Assembly (NCBI RefSeq): GCF_014859355.1
Contig: NZ_JACUUJ010000003.1
Coordinates: 1 to 64,000, forward strand
Reading direction: 5' to 3'
DNA: 64,000 bases
Source of the DNA: Yoonia sp.
GTDB taxonomy: Bacteria > Pseudomonadota > Alphaproteobacteria > Rhodobacterales > Rhodobacteraceae
Translations under genes and position numbers: made by a program
Part shown: positions 43,937-53,497 of the stretch, in pieces
Layout: every line of letters begins with the position of its first letter
How positions within the stretch are numbered: the stretch's first letter is position 1
Notes under the pieces: model-generated
What the model was told of the DNA's origin: nothing
Databases searched by the model: none
What the model saw: only the letters and a program-made list of their open reading frames with translations

Positions 43937-44728
43937 TTACCCCAGATGTTCCGGTTGCGGCATGCCCAGAATGTGAAAACCGCCATCAACGCGAATAATT
44001 TCGCCCGTGGTGCAGGCCCCCGCATCCGAAGCAAGGTAAACCGCCGTGCCGCCCACCGCCTCTAACGTGGCATTCGACCCCAGTGGCGCGTTTGTGTCGG
44101 TGTGTTTATAGGTCTTGCGCGCGCCACCGATGGCCGCACCGGCCAATGTTTTCATCGGTCCGGGGCTGATGGCATTCACGCGAATCCCCTGTGGCCCTAA
44201 ATCATTGGCCAGATAGCGCGTGGCACTTTCCAACGCGGCCTTGGCCACACCCATGACATTGTAAAACGGCGTGACGCGGTTTGACCCCTGATAGGTCAAC
44301 GTCAGCAGCGTTCCACCATCTGGCATCATTTCAGACGCGCGCCGCGCCACGTCGATGAAGGAATAGCACGAAATCGTCAGCGAGTTCTGAAAATTGGCCC
44401 GGCTGGTCTTGATAAACCGCCCCGTCAGTTCGTTTTTGTCAGAAAATGCAATGGCGTGAACCACGAAATCAAGACTGCCCCAGCGTTCCCTAAGCAAGGC
44501 AAAGGCCGCATCCATGCTGGTATCGTCTGTCACATCGACATCAACCATAATGTCGGACCCGACAGATTGTGCCAGCGGTTCAAGCCGCTTGCCGAAAGCC
44601 TCGCCCTGATAGGTAAAGGCCAGCTCTGCGCCCGCGTCGGCCATGGCCTTGGCGATGCCCCAAGCGATGGACCGTTCGTTCGCCACGCCCATGACCAGAC
44701 CGCGTTTGCCTTGCATTGAAAGTGTCAT
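43937..44728 (-). CDS. fabI: Enoyl-[acyl-carrier-protein] reductase (NADH)
   Basis: A 263-residue SDR-like enzyme starting at ATG 44728. The nucleotide site GLVMGVANERSIAWGIAK is the FabI pattern, and the catalytic Y-x6-K is in FYNVMGVAKAALES. It reduces trans-2-enoyl-ACP, the last step of each fatty acid elongation round, and is the triclosan target class. It follows fabB by one base (TGA-A-ATG) in the fabA-fabB-fabI order common in alphaproteobacteria. The 17 extra residues of the track ORF lie in fabB and were removed. Confidence 0.95.
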   Translation of the reverse strand: MTLSMQGKRGLVMGVANERSIAWGIAKAMADAGAELAFTYQGEAFGKRLEPLAQSVGSDIMVDVDVTDDTSMDAAFALLRERWGSLDFVVHAIAFSDKNELTGRFIKTSRANFQNSLTISCYSFIDVARRASEMMPDGGTLLTLTYQGSNRVTPFYNVMGVAKAALESATRYLANDLGPQGIRVNAISPGPMKTLAGAAIGGARKTYKHTDTNAPLGSNATLEAVGGTAVYLASDAGACTTGEIIRVDGGFHILGMPQPEHLG

Positions 44729-44729
44729 T

Positions 44730-45962
44730 TCATGAACCTTGAAACCGAGAAAGCAGCATGGACCCATTGGTCCCGCCAAAACCGAAAGAGTTTGTCATCA
44801 CCGTATCAAGCCCGGCATTGTCCACGCGCACTGTCGCAATCTCGGACGGATCCAGCGCCGGGTCGAGCGTTTCGACATTGATGGATGGCGCGATGAAATC
44901 GTCACGCAACATCAACAGGCAATAAATCGCCTCTTGCGCGCCGGTAGCGCCTTGGCTGTGGCCGGTCATGGATTTGGTGGAACTGATCGGCGGCGTGCTG
45001 CCTTGGCCAAAGACGCGGCGCACGGCCTGCACTTCACCCACGTCACCCACGGGCGTCGATGTGCCGTGCGCGTTGATATAGCTGACCTTGCGACCCGCGG
45101 GCAGGGTTGCCAGCGCCAGCCGCATCGCGCGTTCGCCGCCTTCGCCGGAAGGGGCGACCATATCGTGCCCGTCGGATGTGGCGGCATAGCCTGTCACCTC
45201 GGCATAGATTTTCGCGCCTCGCGCCTGCGCATGTTCAAGGCTTTCCAGCACGATGATCCCGCCGCCGCCCGCGATGACAAACCCATCACGCCCCGAATCA
45301 AAGGCGCGTGATGCTTTTTCCGGCGTGTCGTTGTATTTGCTGGACATCGCACCCATCGCATCGAACAGGCACGACAGGGTCCAGTCCAGTTCTTCGCCAC
45401 CGCCGGCGAACATCACGTCTTGCTTGCCCATCATGATCTGTTCGGCGGCATTGCCGATGCAATGCAGGCTGGTTGAACAGGCAGATGTGATGGAATAGTT
45501 GATGCCCTTGATCTTGTAGGCCGTGGACAAGTTGGCCGACACGGTGGACGACATGCATTTCGGCACCGCAAACGGCCCGATCCGCTTGGTCGCGCCGGTA
45601 TCCTTGACCACATTATGCGCGGCGAACATGGCCGATGTTGACGGCCCGCCAGAGCCAGCGACCAACCCCGTGCGCGGGTGTGACACCACGCTTTCGTCCA
45701 GCCCGGCATCGGCAATCGCCTGCCCCATCGCGATATGGGCATAGGCCGCGCCGGGCCCCATAAAGCGCAGCGTGCGTTTGTCCACGTGATCGGCCACGTC
45801 GATTTTCAACGTGCCCGCAATCTGGCTGCGAAAGCCGTGTTCGGCCATTTCAGGGCTGGCAACAATGCCGGATTTCCCGGCTTTCAGGGCCTCTGTCACC
45901 TCGTCTGCATTGTTGCCAATGGGCGAGACGATCCCAAGACCGGTAACGACGACACGGCGCAT
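44730..45962 (-). CDS. fabB: 3-oxoacyl-[acyl-carrier-protein] synthase I
   Basis: A 410-residue condensing enzyme. The thiolase-fold catalytic triad is clear: cysteine in [13 protein letters not shown], histidines in [11 protein letters not shown] and [15 protein letters not shown]. The end [15 protein letters not shown] is the usual C-terminal glycine motif. Together with FabA it makes unsaturated fatty acids by elongating cis-3-decenoyl-ACP. The adjacency to fabA and the [10 protein letters not shown] form favour FabB over FabF. It starts 24 bases after the fabA stop. Confidence 0.95.
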   Translation of the reverse strand: MRRVVVTGLGIVSPIGNNADEVTEALKAGKSGIVASPEMAEHGFRSQIAGTLKIDVADHVDKRTLRFMGPGAAYAHIAMGQAIADAGLDESVVSHPRTGLVAGSGGPSTSAMFAAHNVVKDTGATKRIGPFAVPKCMSSTVSANLSTAYKIKGINYSITSACSTSLHCIGNAAEQIMMGKQDVMFAGGGEELDWTLSCLFDAMGAMSSKYNDTPEKASRAFDSGRDGFVIAGGGGIIVLESLEHAQARGAKIYAEVTGYAATSDGHDMVAPSGEGGERAMRLALATLPAGRKVSYINAHGTSTPVGDVGEVQAVRRVFGQGSTPPISSTKSMTGHSQGATGAQEAIYCLLMLRDDFIAPSINVETLDPALDPSEIATVRVDNAGLDTVMTNSFGFGGTNGSMLLSRFQGS

Positions 45963-45986
45963 TGGCGCTCTCCTTGTAGGTTTGGT

Positions 45987-46496
45987 TCAGCTTTCCGACA
46001 ACGCAACCTTCATGTCGGTCACTTGGTAAATCACATCGCCGTCGGCCTCTACAATCCCGTTGGCGACGCCCATGGTCAAGCGGCGCGTTTGCACTGCCTT
46101 GGTGAAATCGACCCGATAGGTCAGCATTTTACGATCAGGCCGCACCATGCCGGTCAGCTTGACCTCGCCCACGCCCAAGGCATACCCGCGCCCCTTCCAG
46201 CCGCGCCAGCCAAGGTTGAAGCCGGTCAACTGCCACAACCCATCCAGGCCCAGACAACCGGGCATGATCGGGTTGCCGGGGAAATGGCAATCGAAAAACC
46301 ACAGATCGGGGGTGATATCAAATTCTGCGACAACATGCCCTTTTCCATGCGCGCCACCATCGCCCGAAATATCGGTAATTCGGTCCATCATCAGCATGGG
46401 CGGCGCGGGCAGTTGCGCATTTCCGGGGCCAAACAGCTCTCCTTGGGCGCATTTCAGCAAGGCGTCTTTATCAAAACTGGTAGGTAATTGCGCCAT
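45987..46496 (-). CDS. fabA: 3-hydroxydecanoyl-ACP dehydratase/isomerase
   Basis: A 169-residue hot-dog-fold enzyme. The active-site histidine is in [15 protein letters not shown] and the aspartate in [13 protein letters not shown], both in the FabA spacing. It dehydrates 3-hydroxydecanoyl-ACP and isomerises the product to the cis-3 form, the branch point to unsaturated fatty acids. It is divergent from irr over 148 bases. Iron-linked control through Irr is conceivable because of that arrangement, but I see no recognisable Irr-type operator in the gap. Confidence 0.95.
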   Translation of the reverse strand: MAQLPTSFDKDALLKCAQGELFGPGNAQLPAPPMLMMDRITDISGDGGAHGKGHVVAEFDITPDLWFFDCHFPGNPIMPGCLGLDGLWQLTGFNLGWRGWKGRGYALGVGEVKLTGMVRPDRKMLTYRVDFTKAVQTRRLTMGVANGIVEADGDVIYQVTDMKVALSES

Positions 46497-46589
46497 AAAG
46501 GGGTCTCATTTCTTGCCTGATGCTTTATATGACGTCTAGCACCACGGGCTTTGCAAGGGCAAGTCTATGCTGGTTTTCCATGTTTTCAT

Positions 46590-46618
46590 TTGATCCCGGG
46601 CGTTTCCTGCCATATTAA
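46590..46618 (+). promoter_or_regulatory. Sigma-70-like promoter for irr
   Basis: TTGATC (46590-46595) and TATTAA (46613-46618) are separated by 17 bases, 27 bases before the irr ATG. Confidence 0.5.
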
Positions 46619-46644
46619 GTCTTGGATTGAGTAAAAGAGATCCG

Positions 46645-47061
46645 ATGACCGAACATGCAACAGAACGGAGTGCAAGCTGGCTGGCCGGTGCCGGGCTTCG
46701 CCCGACCCGGCAGCGCCTGACGCTTGCCAGCCTTCTTGTGGGCGACGGGCAAAACCGCCATGTCACCGCCGAAAGCCTGTTCGACGCTGCGTCCAACGCG
46801 GGTGAAAAAGTGTCGCTGGCGACGGTCTATAACACGCTGCGCGCTTTTTGTGATGCCGGGTTGATGCGGGAAATCACTGTTGATGGCTCAAAAAGCTATT
46901 TTGATACCAATATCACAGATCACCCGCATTTTTATTGGGAAGATACCGCCCGCCTGACCGATGCGCCCGCCGAGGAACTGGAAATTCGCCGCTTGCCTCA
47001 TGTGCCTGATGGCGCTGAAATCACATCGGTTGATGTGGTGATCCGGTTGCGCCGGACCTGA
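46645..47061 (+). CDS. irr: Irr, Fur-family iron response regulator
   Basis: A 138-residue Fur-superfamily regulator: winged-helix part with GLRPTRQRLTLASLL and SLATVYNTLRAFCDAGLMREI, then a short metal/heme-binding dimer domain with TDHPHFYWED. The missing C-terminal CxxC pairs and the HPHFYW segment distinguish Irr from Fur and Zur. Irr responds to heme status in alphaproteobacteria and represses or activates iron genes. I chose ATG 46645 (AAGAGA upstream) rather than the TTG at 46627. The heme-regulatory CP motif known from Bradyrhizobium is absent, as in many Rhodobacterales. Confidence 0.9.
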   Translation: MTEHATERSASWLAGAGLRPTRQRLTLASLLVGDGQNRHVTAESLFDAASNAGEKVSLATVYNTLRAFCDAGLMREITVDGSKSYFDTNITDHPHFYWEDTARLTDAPAEELEIRRLPHVPDGAEITSVDVVIRLRRT

Positions 47062-47071
47062 TCCTGCGGCA

Positions 47072-47932
47072 TCAAAACCACTGCCCCGGTTCCATCATCC
47101 CCAGATCCAGCAGTTGGGATGAATGCCATGTAAAGGGGGCGCTGCCCGGCCAGACAAAGCTATCGATTGCATCCCGACTGCCGGGGTTGTGCCGCAATGC
47201 CTTTGCCGTGCGGAACGAACAGACCGCTGCGGTGGGGCTATGGTGCCATGGGCAGGCGTAGGTATTGTATTCAGGATCGTTGAATAAACGGTCCGTCCCC
47301 ATTTCCAGGCCCGGATATGCGCGAAACAAAGCCGGTCGGTCGATCCTGCGCCGATCCCAAGGCACATGTTCTTCGAACCGCCAGCGAAGGCCGCCATAAA
47401 CATCGACCTGACGCTCTGGTCGGGCGCCTGTCGCATCATGACGTGCCAATGCATAATAGCCTGCCTGATCAAGCCATGCAGCATCGCGCGCAACGCCATT
47501 GGGCGCCTCGTTCAGATTAGATGCATATAGATCAATTACATAGCATAAAATACTGTTGCGCCGCTCTTCCATGGCGAAATTTGTCAGATCGGCGATACTG
47601 CGGTCTTCGCAAAACGGAAAATACAGGTATTCCGCGTTAAAGCTGAAATATATCCACGCGCCCGGCGCGGCCTTGATGACGGCATTCACGATCCGTTCGG
47701 GTGCGTCCGCACCGATGACGTCATAATCGACGCGATGCACGGTATCGTCAAGCGCGGGCAGGGTCATGTCGGCGGGACAAAATGCGATGATCTGTGCGAA
47801 GCCGAGGGTCTTGTGATGCGCAATGGTGCTTGCGACCTCGATCGCGTCCTCGATCAGGATCAGCGCGATTGGCCCCTTGGCAAGGTGTTGGCGGCGATCA
47901 GCGAACAGGGCGGGCAGGTCTGGGTAATGCAT
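47072..47932 (-). CDS. Hypothetical protein, glycosyltransferase-2-like
   Basis: A 286-residue protein if begun at ATG 47932 ([10 protein letters not shown]); the track start at 48061 would overlap divergent miaB. The opening [13 protein letters not shown]-type strand, a HHKTLGF segment, then [36 protein letters not shown] resemble the core of GT92/GT2_4-like proteins of alphaproteobacteria, where a helper segment precedes an ID.D.Y stretch. The expected DxD motif is not obvious. The C-terminal third contains many aromatic residues. It is convergent with irr, stops 11 bases apart. Function unassigned. Confidence 0.7.
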   Translation of the reverse strand: MHYPDLPALFADRRQHLAKGPIALILIEDAIEVASTIAHHKTLGFAQIIAFCPADMTLPALDDTVHRVDYDVIGADAPERIVNAVIKAAPGAWIYFSFNAEYLYFPFCEDRSIADLTNFAMEERRNSILCYVIDLYASNLNEAPNGVARDAAWLDQAGYYALARHDATGARPERQVDVYGGLRWRFEEHVPWDRRRIDRPALFRAYPGLEMGTDRLFNDPEYNTYACPWHHSPTAAVCSFRTAKALRHNPGSRDAIDSFVWPGSAPFTWHSSQLLDLGMMEPGQWF

Positions 47933-48047
47933 CGGTGTCCATGGGCCTGAAGATGCGCTGCAAAATCGGCCAAATTGCCCCGCATTGCAAGCCCGCGCGC
48001 ATCCCGTTAGAAAGGCGCGATCCGTCACATCCGCAAAGAGTCCGCCC

Positions 48048-49358
48048 ATGTCCGCGCCCAAAAAGCTTTATATCAAGACCTACGGCTGCCAGATGAACGT
48101 CTATGACAGCGAACGCATGGCCGAGGCGCTGGGCGGCAAGGGCTATGTCCAGACCGATACGCCCGATGACGCCGATATGATCCTGCTGAATACCTGCCAC
48201 ATCCGCGAAAAGGCGGCGGAAAAGGTTTATTCAGAACTGGGCCGGTTCAAAGGGCTGAAGGCGGACAACCCCGACCTGAAAATTGGCGTGGCAGGCTGTG
48301 TTGCACAGGCCGAAGGGGCGGAAATCATGCGCCGCCAGCCACTGGTTGATCTGGTCGTCGGCCCGCAAAGCTATCACCGCCTGCCCGCGATGGATGATGT
48401 GGTGCAGACGGGGGCCAAGGCGCTGGACACCGATTTCCCCGAGGATGACAAATTCGACACGCTGAAAACGCGGTCAAAGGCCAAGCGCGGGCCAACAGCG
48501 TTTCTGACCGTGCAGGAAGGTTGTGACAAGTTCTGCGCCTTCTGCGTGGTGCCGTATACCCGCGGGGCAGAGGTATCGCGCCCCGCTGACCGGATCATCC
48601 GCGAGGCGCATGAATTGGTCGATGCAGGGGTGCGCGAAATTACCCTGCTGGGCCAGAACGTGAACGCTTATCACGGGCATGAACAGGGGCTTGCGGGCCT
48701 GATCTGGGAACTGGACAAGATCGACGGGCTGGCCCGCATCCGTTTCACCACCAGCCATCCCAATGACATGGATCAGGCGTTGATCGACGCCCATGGCACC
48801 TGCGAAAAACTGATGCCATATCTGCATTTGCCGGTGCAGTCGGGGTCTGACCGGATTCTGAAGGCGATGAACCGCAAACACACGGCCGCAGGTTATCTGC
48901 GCCTGATCGAACGAATTCGTGCCGCGCGCCCCGATCTTTTGCTGTCGGGGGATTTCATCGTGGGTTTCCCCGGCGAGACCGAACAGGATTTCGAAGACAC
49001 GCTGCAACTGGTCCGCGATGTGCATTACGGGCAGGCCTATTCGTTCAAATATTCCACCCGCCCCGGCACCCCGGCAGCAGAAAAGCCGCAACTGCCCGAG
49101 GATGTGATGAACGACCGCTTGCAACGCTTGCAGACGCTTTTGCGCGAACAGCAACATGCAACGCAGGCCAGTATGGTGGGGCGCGAAGTCAAGGTCTTGT
49201 TTGAAAAGGCGGGCCGCGAGGCGGGCCAGATGATCGGCAAATCCGAATATCTGCATGCTGTCTATGCCGATGCCCCGCCAGAGGTGCTGGGGCAGGTGCG
49301 GCGCGTGAAAATTCTGCAAGACAGCCCCAATTCGCTGAAGGGCGAACTGATCGGGTAG
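48048..49358 (+). CDS. miaB: tRNA-2-methylthio-N6-isopentenyladenosine synthase
   Basis: A 436-residue methylthiotransferase. The N-terminal UPF0004 domain supplies three cysteines ([34 protein letters not shown]); the radical-SAM cluster is [15 protein letters not shown]; a C-terminal TRAM-like segment follows. It adds the 2-methylthio group to i6A37 of tRNAs reading codons that start with U. ATG 48048 is used; the 21 residues before it lack a ribosome site and overlap the divergent gene region. It leads the conserved miaB-phoH-ybeY-hlyC-lnt run. Confidence 0.96.
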   Translation: MSAPKKLYIKTYGCQMNVYDSERMAEALGGKGYVQTDTPDDADMILLNTCHIREKAAEKVYSELGRFKGLKADNPDLKIGVAGCVAQAEGAEIMRRQPLVDLVVGPQSYHRLPAMDDVVQTGAKALDTDFPEDDKFDTLKTRSKAKRGPTAFLTVQEGCDKFCAFCVVPYTRGAEVSRPADRIIREAHELVDAGVREITLLGQNVNAYHGHEQGLAGLIWELDKIDGLARIRFTTSHPNDMDQALIDAHGTCEKLMPYLHLPVQSGSDRILKAMNRKHTAAGYLRLIERIRAARPDLLLSGDFIVGFPGETEQDFEDTLQLVRDVHYGQAYSFKYSTRPGTPAAEKPQLPEDVMNDRLQRLQTLLREQQHATQASMVGREVKVLFEKAGREAGQMIGKSEYLHAVYADAPPEVLGQVRRVKILQDSPNSLKGELIG

Positions 49359-49412
49359 GGTGGGTGCAAATCGACCTTATGTGACACTTCGTGCCGCATC
49401 GCGGGCTTTGTG

Positions 49413-49430
49413 ATGTCAAATACGTGACAT
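49413..49430. promoter_or_regulatory. Inverted repeat ATGTCA-N6-TGACAT before phoH
   Basis: Perfect six-base arms at 49413-49418 and 49425-49430 lie in the 144-base gap between miaB and phoH, 73 bases before the phoH start. Related ATGTGACA occurs about 35 bases upstream. This looks like a dimeric regulator site of unknown identity. Confidence 0.4.
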
Positions 49431-49502
49431 TTGCTCCGCAGTCCTTGCGCCGCTTGCCGTGACTTGCCACCTTAAGACATCTGCGACTCAAAGGAGAGCC
49501 AT

Positions 49503-50507
49503 GTGGCCACCGGTGCCCTGACCCCATCCGCCAAGGATGTAACAGAATCCCTGTTGGAATTTCCCGATAATTTCTTGCTGATCGACCTGTGCGGCGAATA
49601 TGACCGTAATCTGACTACGATTGAAAACAGCCTTGGCGTGCAAATTTTACGCCGTGGCAACCAATTGGCTATTATCGGCGAAGACGGGCCGCGCCACGAT
49701 ACACTGGACGTGTTGCGCGCGCTTTATAGCCGGCTCGAGGCGGGGCGGTCGCTTGATCCCGGTGATATCGACCGTGAACTGCGGATGGGCCACGCGGCAG
49801 ATGCCAGCCCCGCTGACCAGATCGAACTGTTCAAGGGTGACACCGCGCGTGTTGAAATCAAGACCCGCAAGAAACTGGTCGAACCGCGCACCGATGCGCA
49901 AAAGGCTTATGTCAATGCGCTGTTCGATCATGAACTGGCCTTTGGGATCGGCCCGGCAGGCACGGGCAAGACCTATCTGGCGGTCGCCGTGGGCGTAAAC
50001 ATGCTGATTTCGGGTCATGTGGACAAGATTATCCTGTCGCGCCCTGCGGTCGAGGCAGGCGAAAAACTGGGCTATCTGCCCGGCGACATGAAGGAAAAAG
50101 TCGATCCCTACATGCAGCCGCTCTATGATGCGCTGAACGATTTTCTGCCCGGCAAACAAGCGGCCAAGATGATGGAAGAAAAAGTCATCGAAATCGCGCC
50201 TTTGGCCTTTATGCGTGGGCGCACGCTGTCCAACGCTTTTGTCGTGCTGGACGAGGCGCAGAACGCGACCACGATGCAGATGAAGATGTTCCTGACCCGT
50301 CTGGGCGAAGGGTCGCGCATGGTCATCACCGGCGACCGCACCCAGATTGATTTGCCGCGCGGGGTAAATTCCGGCCTGTGGGATGCGGAACGGTTGCTGA
50401 AAAACATTCCAAAGATCAGCTTTAACTATTTCACCTCCAAGGATGTGGTGCGGCACCCGCTGGTGGCTGCCATCATCGAAGCCTACGAGGCGGATGAGCC
50501 CCGGTGA
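49503..50507 (+). CDS. phoH: PhoH family P-loop ATPase
   Basis: A 334-residue protein of the PhoH (PhoL) family: N-terminal KH-like segment (about residues 20-110, LGVQILRRGNQLAIIGEDG), then Walker A FGIGPAGTGKTYLAVAVG and Walker B AFVVLDEAQNAT, followed by RMVITGDRTQIDLPRG. It is a predicted RNA-associated ATPase acting with YbeY. The start is GTG 49503, with AAAGGAGAGCC upstream; ATG at 49501 is out of frame. Its stop overlaps the ybeY start (GTGA). Confidence 0.93.
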   Translation: MATGALTPSAKDVTESLLEFPDNFLLIDLCGEYDRNLTTIENSLGVQILRRGNQLAIIGEDGPRHDTLDVLRALYSRLEAGRSLDPGDIDRELRMGHAADASPADQIELFKGDTARVEIKTRKKLVEPRTDAQKAYVNALFDHELAFGIGPAGTGKTYLAVAVGVNMLISGHVDKIILSRPAVEAGEKLGYLPGDMKEKVDPYMQPLYDALNDFLPGKQAAKMMEEKVIEIAPLAFMRGRTLSNAFVVLDEAQNATTMQMKMFLTRLGEGSRMVITGDRTQIDLPRGVNSGLWDAERLLKNIPKISFNYFTSKDVVRHPLVAAIIEAYEADEPR

Positions 50508-50992
50508 CTGTTGATTGCCTGATCGAAGATCCCCGTTGGGGTGATATCGAAAGCCTTGCACAGACCGCGACAGATGCGGTGCTGGAACGTCTTGGGATGG
50601 AATCGTCTGTTTTTGAAATCAGTGTGTTAGCCTGTGGTGATACGCGTATCGCTTTGCTGAATGCTGATTTTCGCGGCAAGCCGCAGCCGACAAACGTGCT
50701 GAGTTGGCCATCGCAAGAGCGCGGAGCCGTGGCGGACGGCGAAATGCCTTTGCCCCCTGTGCCGGGGCCGGAAAGTGAACTGGGCGATATCGCCATCGCC
50801 TTTGAAACCTGCGCGCGCGAAGCGGCGGAAGCAGGCAAATCCATGGCTGATCACACGATCCATTTACTTGTTCATGGCACGCTTCATTTGTTGGGTTTCG
50901 ATCACGAGCGTGACCGCGATGCCACCCTTATGGAAGGGCTGGAAACAGAGATACTTGGCAAACTGGGTCTTGCTGACCCATATAGGATTTGA
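50504..50992 (+). CDS. ybeY: Endoribonuclease YbeY, rRNA maturation factor
   Basis: A 162-residue zinc-dependent RNase. The metal motif H-G-x-L-H-L-x-G-x-D-H is complete in LLVHGTLHLLGFDHERDRD, and ADFRGKPQPTNVLSWPS is the usual upstream region. It takes part in 16S rRNA 3-prime processing and ribosome quality control. The start is GTG 50504, overlapping the phoH stop. The hlyC-like gene follows after 34 bases. Length is normal for the family. Confidence 0.95.
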   Translation: MTVDCLIEDPRWGDIESLAQTATDAVLERLGMESSVFEISVLACGDTRIALLNADFRGKPQPTNVLSWPSQERGAVADGEMPLPPVPGPESELGDIAIAFETCAREAAEAGKSMADHTIHLLVHGTLHLLGFDHERDRDATLMEGLETEILGKLGLADPYRI

Positions 50993-51026
50993 GCGGGCCA
51001 CGGGGCCCAATTTTGGTAAGGATGAA

Positions 51027-51917
51027 ATGGGCGATACTGACGGCGGTCCGTCTATGGCTGCGCAAAGCGCGCAAGACGATGAAATAGGCACACAGGAAGA
51101 CGGGTTTTTCGCCCGGATCCGCAATGTGTTTCAGCCAAACACCGCGACTGACGCGGCAGAGGAAACACCCCGCGAAACGGCAAGACCGGCAAATGCCATG
51201 CTTGGTCTTTTGAACCTGCGCCGCAAGCGGGTCGAGGATGTATCGGTACCAAAGGCCGACATCGTGGCGGTGCCTGTCACGGTTGCCAAGGATGAACTGG
51301 TCAAGGTGTTCCGCGACAGCGGCCTGACCCGTCTGCCGGTTTACGATGGCACGCTTGATACGCCGATCGGGATTGCGAATCTTAAGGATTTCGCGCTGCG
51401 CCACGGGTTCAACGGCGACAGCCCGGATTTTGACCTGCGCGACATGTTGCGCCCGTTGCTTTTCGTGCCGCCGTCGATGCCATTGGGGGTTTTGTTGCAG
51501 AAAATGCAGGCAGAACGCATCCACATGGCCCTGGTCATTGATGAATATGGCGGCACCGATGGTCTGGTCACAATCGAAGATCTGATCGAACAGGTTGTTG
51601 GCGATATCGAAGACGAACACGACATCGAAGAAGCCCAAAGCTGGGTGCTGGAACAGCCCGGTATCTATATGGTGCAGGCCCGCACCGATCTTGAGGATTT
51701 TCAGGCGGAAATCGGGCTTGACCTGACTGCCCATGAAGAAATCGACGAAGAAGAGATCGAAACCTTGGGGGGGCTGGTTACAATGCTGGCCGGGCATCTG
51801 CCCGCAAGGGGCGAGGTGATCGTGCATCCGATCGGCGTTGAGTTCGAGGTGGTCGATGCCGACCCGCGCCGGATCAAGCGGTTGCGTGTCTGTCTGCCAA
51901 GCGCTGCGCATGCCTGA
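51027..51917 (+). CDS. HlyC/CorC-family CBS-domain protein
   Basis: A 296-residue cytoplasmic protein starting at ATG 51027. After a polar N-terminus come two CBS repeats (VSVPKADIVAVPVTV..., LLFVPPSMPLGVLLQKMQAERIHMALVIDEYGGTDGLVTIEDLIEQVVGDI) and a C-terminal CorC_HlyC domain (EFEVVDADPRRIKRLRV). The membrane DUF21 domain of long homologues is lacking. In this conserved operon it is annotated as CorC/HlyC-like or YbeX; YbeX is linked to ribosome maturation and magnesium efflux. The long track ORF (from 50775) starts within ybeY and was trimmed. Confidence 0.9.
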   Translation: MGDTDGGPSMAAQSAQDDEIGTQEDGFFARIRNVFQPNTATDAAEETPRETARPANAMLGLLNLRRKRVEDVSVPKADIVAVPVTVAKDELVKVFRDSGLTRLPVYDGTLDTPIGIANLKDFALRHGFNGDSPDFDLRDMLRPLLFVPPSMPLGVLLQKMQAERIHMALVIDEYGGTDGLVTIEDLIEQVVGDIEDEHDIEEAQSWVLEQPGIYMVQARTDLEDFQAEIGLDLTAHEEIDEEEIETLGGLVTMLAGHLPARGEVIVHPIGVEFEVVDADPRRIKRLRVCLPSAAHA

Positions 51918-53409
51918 CATCTTTGCGCGCCTCGCGGCATTGCCGGTGTGGCAGCGGTTTGCGCTGCTGAGTTTGCTGGGCGTTGTGGGCGGGCTGGGGC
52001 AGGCCCCCTTTGATCTGTGGCCCGCGACCATCATTGCCCTGGCCATACTTTTGCAGGTGCATACCGTCGCGCCGACTGCGCGGCGGGCAACGCTTGATGT
52101 CTGGTGCTTTGGGCTGGGATATTTCGGTTTTACCCTGCATTGGATCGTGGAACCCTTTCTTGTTGATATTGCCCGGCATGGCTGGATGGCCCCTTTTGCG
52201 CTGGTCTTGATGGCGGGGGGCGCGGCGCTGTTCTGGGCGCTGGCGGGTTGGCTGGCGCGGCGGGTCGCGCCGGGCGGGGCGATGTTCTTTGGGCTGATGC
52301 TGGTCTGGGCCGAACTGACGCGCGCGCTGATCCTGACGGGGTTTCCATGGGCGTTGTTGGGGCACATCTGGGTGCCGACCCCGCTGGCGCAACTGGCGGC
52401 TTTTGGCGGGCCGCATCTGCTGAGTTTGATCACCATTCTGGCGGCTTGGGCGCTGACAACGCTGTGGCACCGCAGGTTGGTGCCAGGGCCGATTGTGATT
52501 GTCGTTTTGGGTGGTGTTGCTGGGGTTTTGGGTAGCGGACCTACACCAGAGCTACGGTCAGATGGCCCCCTTGTGCGCATCGTGCAACCGAATGCGCCGC
52601 AGCACCTCAAATGGGATCCGGCCTATCGCGATGTGTTTCTGAATCGTCTGCTTGATCTGACCGGGCAGGGGGCTGTCCCTGATCTGGTGGTCTGGCCCGA
52701 AACAGCCGTGCCGTCGTTGCTCAACTACGTCCAATCCGACCTGAGCCTGCTGGAGGGTGCCGCCCGTGGCGCGCCGCTGGTCTTTGGTATCCAGCGTCTG
52801 GATGCGGCAGGGGCATTTTATAACAGTATGGTCGTCATGGGGCCGGGTGGTGTGATTCGCGACATATATGACAAACGCCATCTGGTCCCGTTCGGAGAAT
52901 ATATTCCGGGTGCGCGCCAGATCGAAAAACTGGGATTACCCGGCCTTGCCGGGTTGGTCGGCACAGGGTTTACCCCCGGCACACAGGGCGATCCGTTGAT
53001 GATACCCGGCATTGGGCTTGCTGTGCCGCTGATCTGCTACGAAGGTATTTTTGCCGAAGAAATCGTCACCGGGCCGACGCGCCCGCGATTGATGGTGCTG
53101 ATCACCAATGATGCGTGGTTTGGACAGGCGGCAGGCCCGCATCAGCATCTGGCGCAGGCCCGTTTGCGGGCTATCGAACAAGGTCTGCCGATGGTGCGCG
53201 CGGCCAATACCGGGATCAGCGCGATGATTGATGCCAAAGGGCGCATTGTGGACCAGGTATCCTTGGGCGTCGCAGGGGCGATTGATGTGCCCTTGCCGCT
53301 CGCCCTGCCCGCGACACCCTATGCCCGACGGGGGGAATGGCCATTTGTAGGCGTATTGATTTTGTTAACCTTTGGGTTCTATGCCGGCGGTCGTCGGTTT
53401 GGCAATTGA
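51910..53409 (+). CDS. lnt: Apolipoprotein N-acyltransferase
   Basis: A 499-residue inner-membrane enzyme: six to seven N-terminal membrane segments (starting FALLSLLGVVGGLGQAPFDLW), then a nitrilase-like periplasmic domain with the catalytic glutamate in LVVWPETAVPSLL, lysine in IYDKRHLVPFGEYIP and cysteine in PLICYEGIFAEE, ending with a last membrane segment. It adds the third acyl chain to lipoproteins, such as the YjbF-like lipoprotein above. ATG 51910 overlaps the hlyC-like gene by eight bases. The SAM/SAH riboswitch starts 37 bases after its stop. Confidence 0.95.
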   Translation: MPDIFARLAALPVWQRFALLSLLGVVGGLGQAPFDLWPATIIALAILLQVHTVAPTARRATLDVWCFGLGYFGFTLHWIVEPFLVDIARHGWMAPFALVLMAGGAALFWALAGWLARRVAPGGAMFFGLMLVWAELTRALILTGFPWALLGHIWVPTPLAQLAAFGGPHLLSLITILAAWALTTLWHRRLVPGPIVIVVLGGVAGVLGSGPTPELRSDGPLVRIVQPNAPQHLKWDPAYRDVFLNRLLDLTGQGAVPDLVVWPETAVPSLLNYVQSDLSLLEGAARGAPLVFGIQRLDAAGAFYNSMVVMGPGGVIRDIYDKRHLVPFGEYIPGARQIEKLGLPGLAGLVGTGFTPGTQGDPLMIPGIGLAVPLICYEGIFAEEIVTGPTRPRLMVLITNDAWFGQAAGPHQHLAQARLRAIEQGLPMVRAANTGISAMIDAKGRIVDQVSLGVAGAIDVPLPLALPATPYARRGEWPFVGVLILLTFGFYAGGRRFGN

Positions 53410-53445
53410 CGCCATTCGGTCCAAGGCATAAACGCGAATTTGGTT

Positions 53446-53490
53446 CTGTCACAACGGCTTCCTGACGTGGCAGTTTTTTTTATCGGAGCA
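53446..53490 (+). ncRNA. SAM/SAH riboswitch before metK
   Basis: The core ACAACGGCTTCCTGACGTGG matches the SAM/SAH riboswitch consensus I know from Rhodobacterales metK leaders. P1 pairs CTGTCAC (53446-53452) with GTGGCAG (53467-53473). GGCTTCC in the loop can pair with GGAGC at 53485-53489, a pseudoknot that hides the Shine-Dalgarno of metK (ATG 53498). Ligand binding would therefore block translation. Confidence 0.88.
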
Positions 53491-53497
53491 CTTCCCC

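Noticed and set aside
50928-52610. 560-aa minus-strand ORF across ybeY, hlyC-like and lnt
   Set aside because: It spans three well-supported genes on the opposite strand and has the low-complexity composition of a shadow frame.
53446-53490. SAM-II riboswitch
   Set aside because: The ACAACGGCTTCC core and the SD pseudoknot fit SAM/SAH better than the SAM-II fold common in other alphaproteobacteria.
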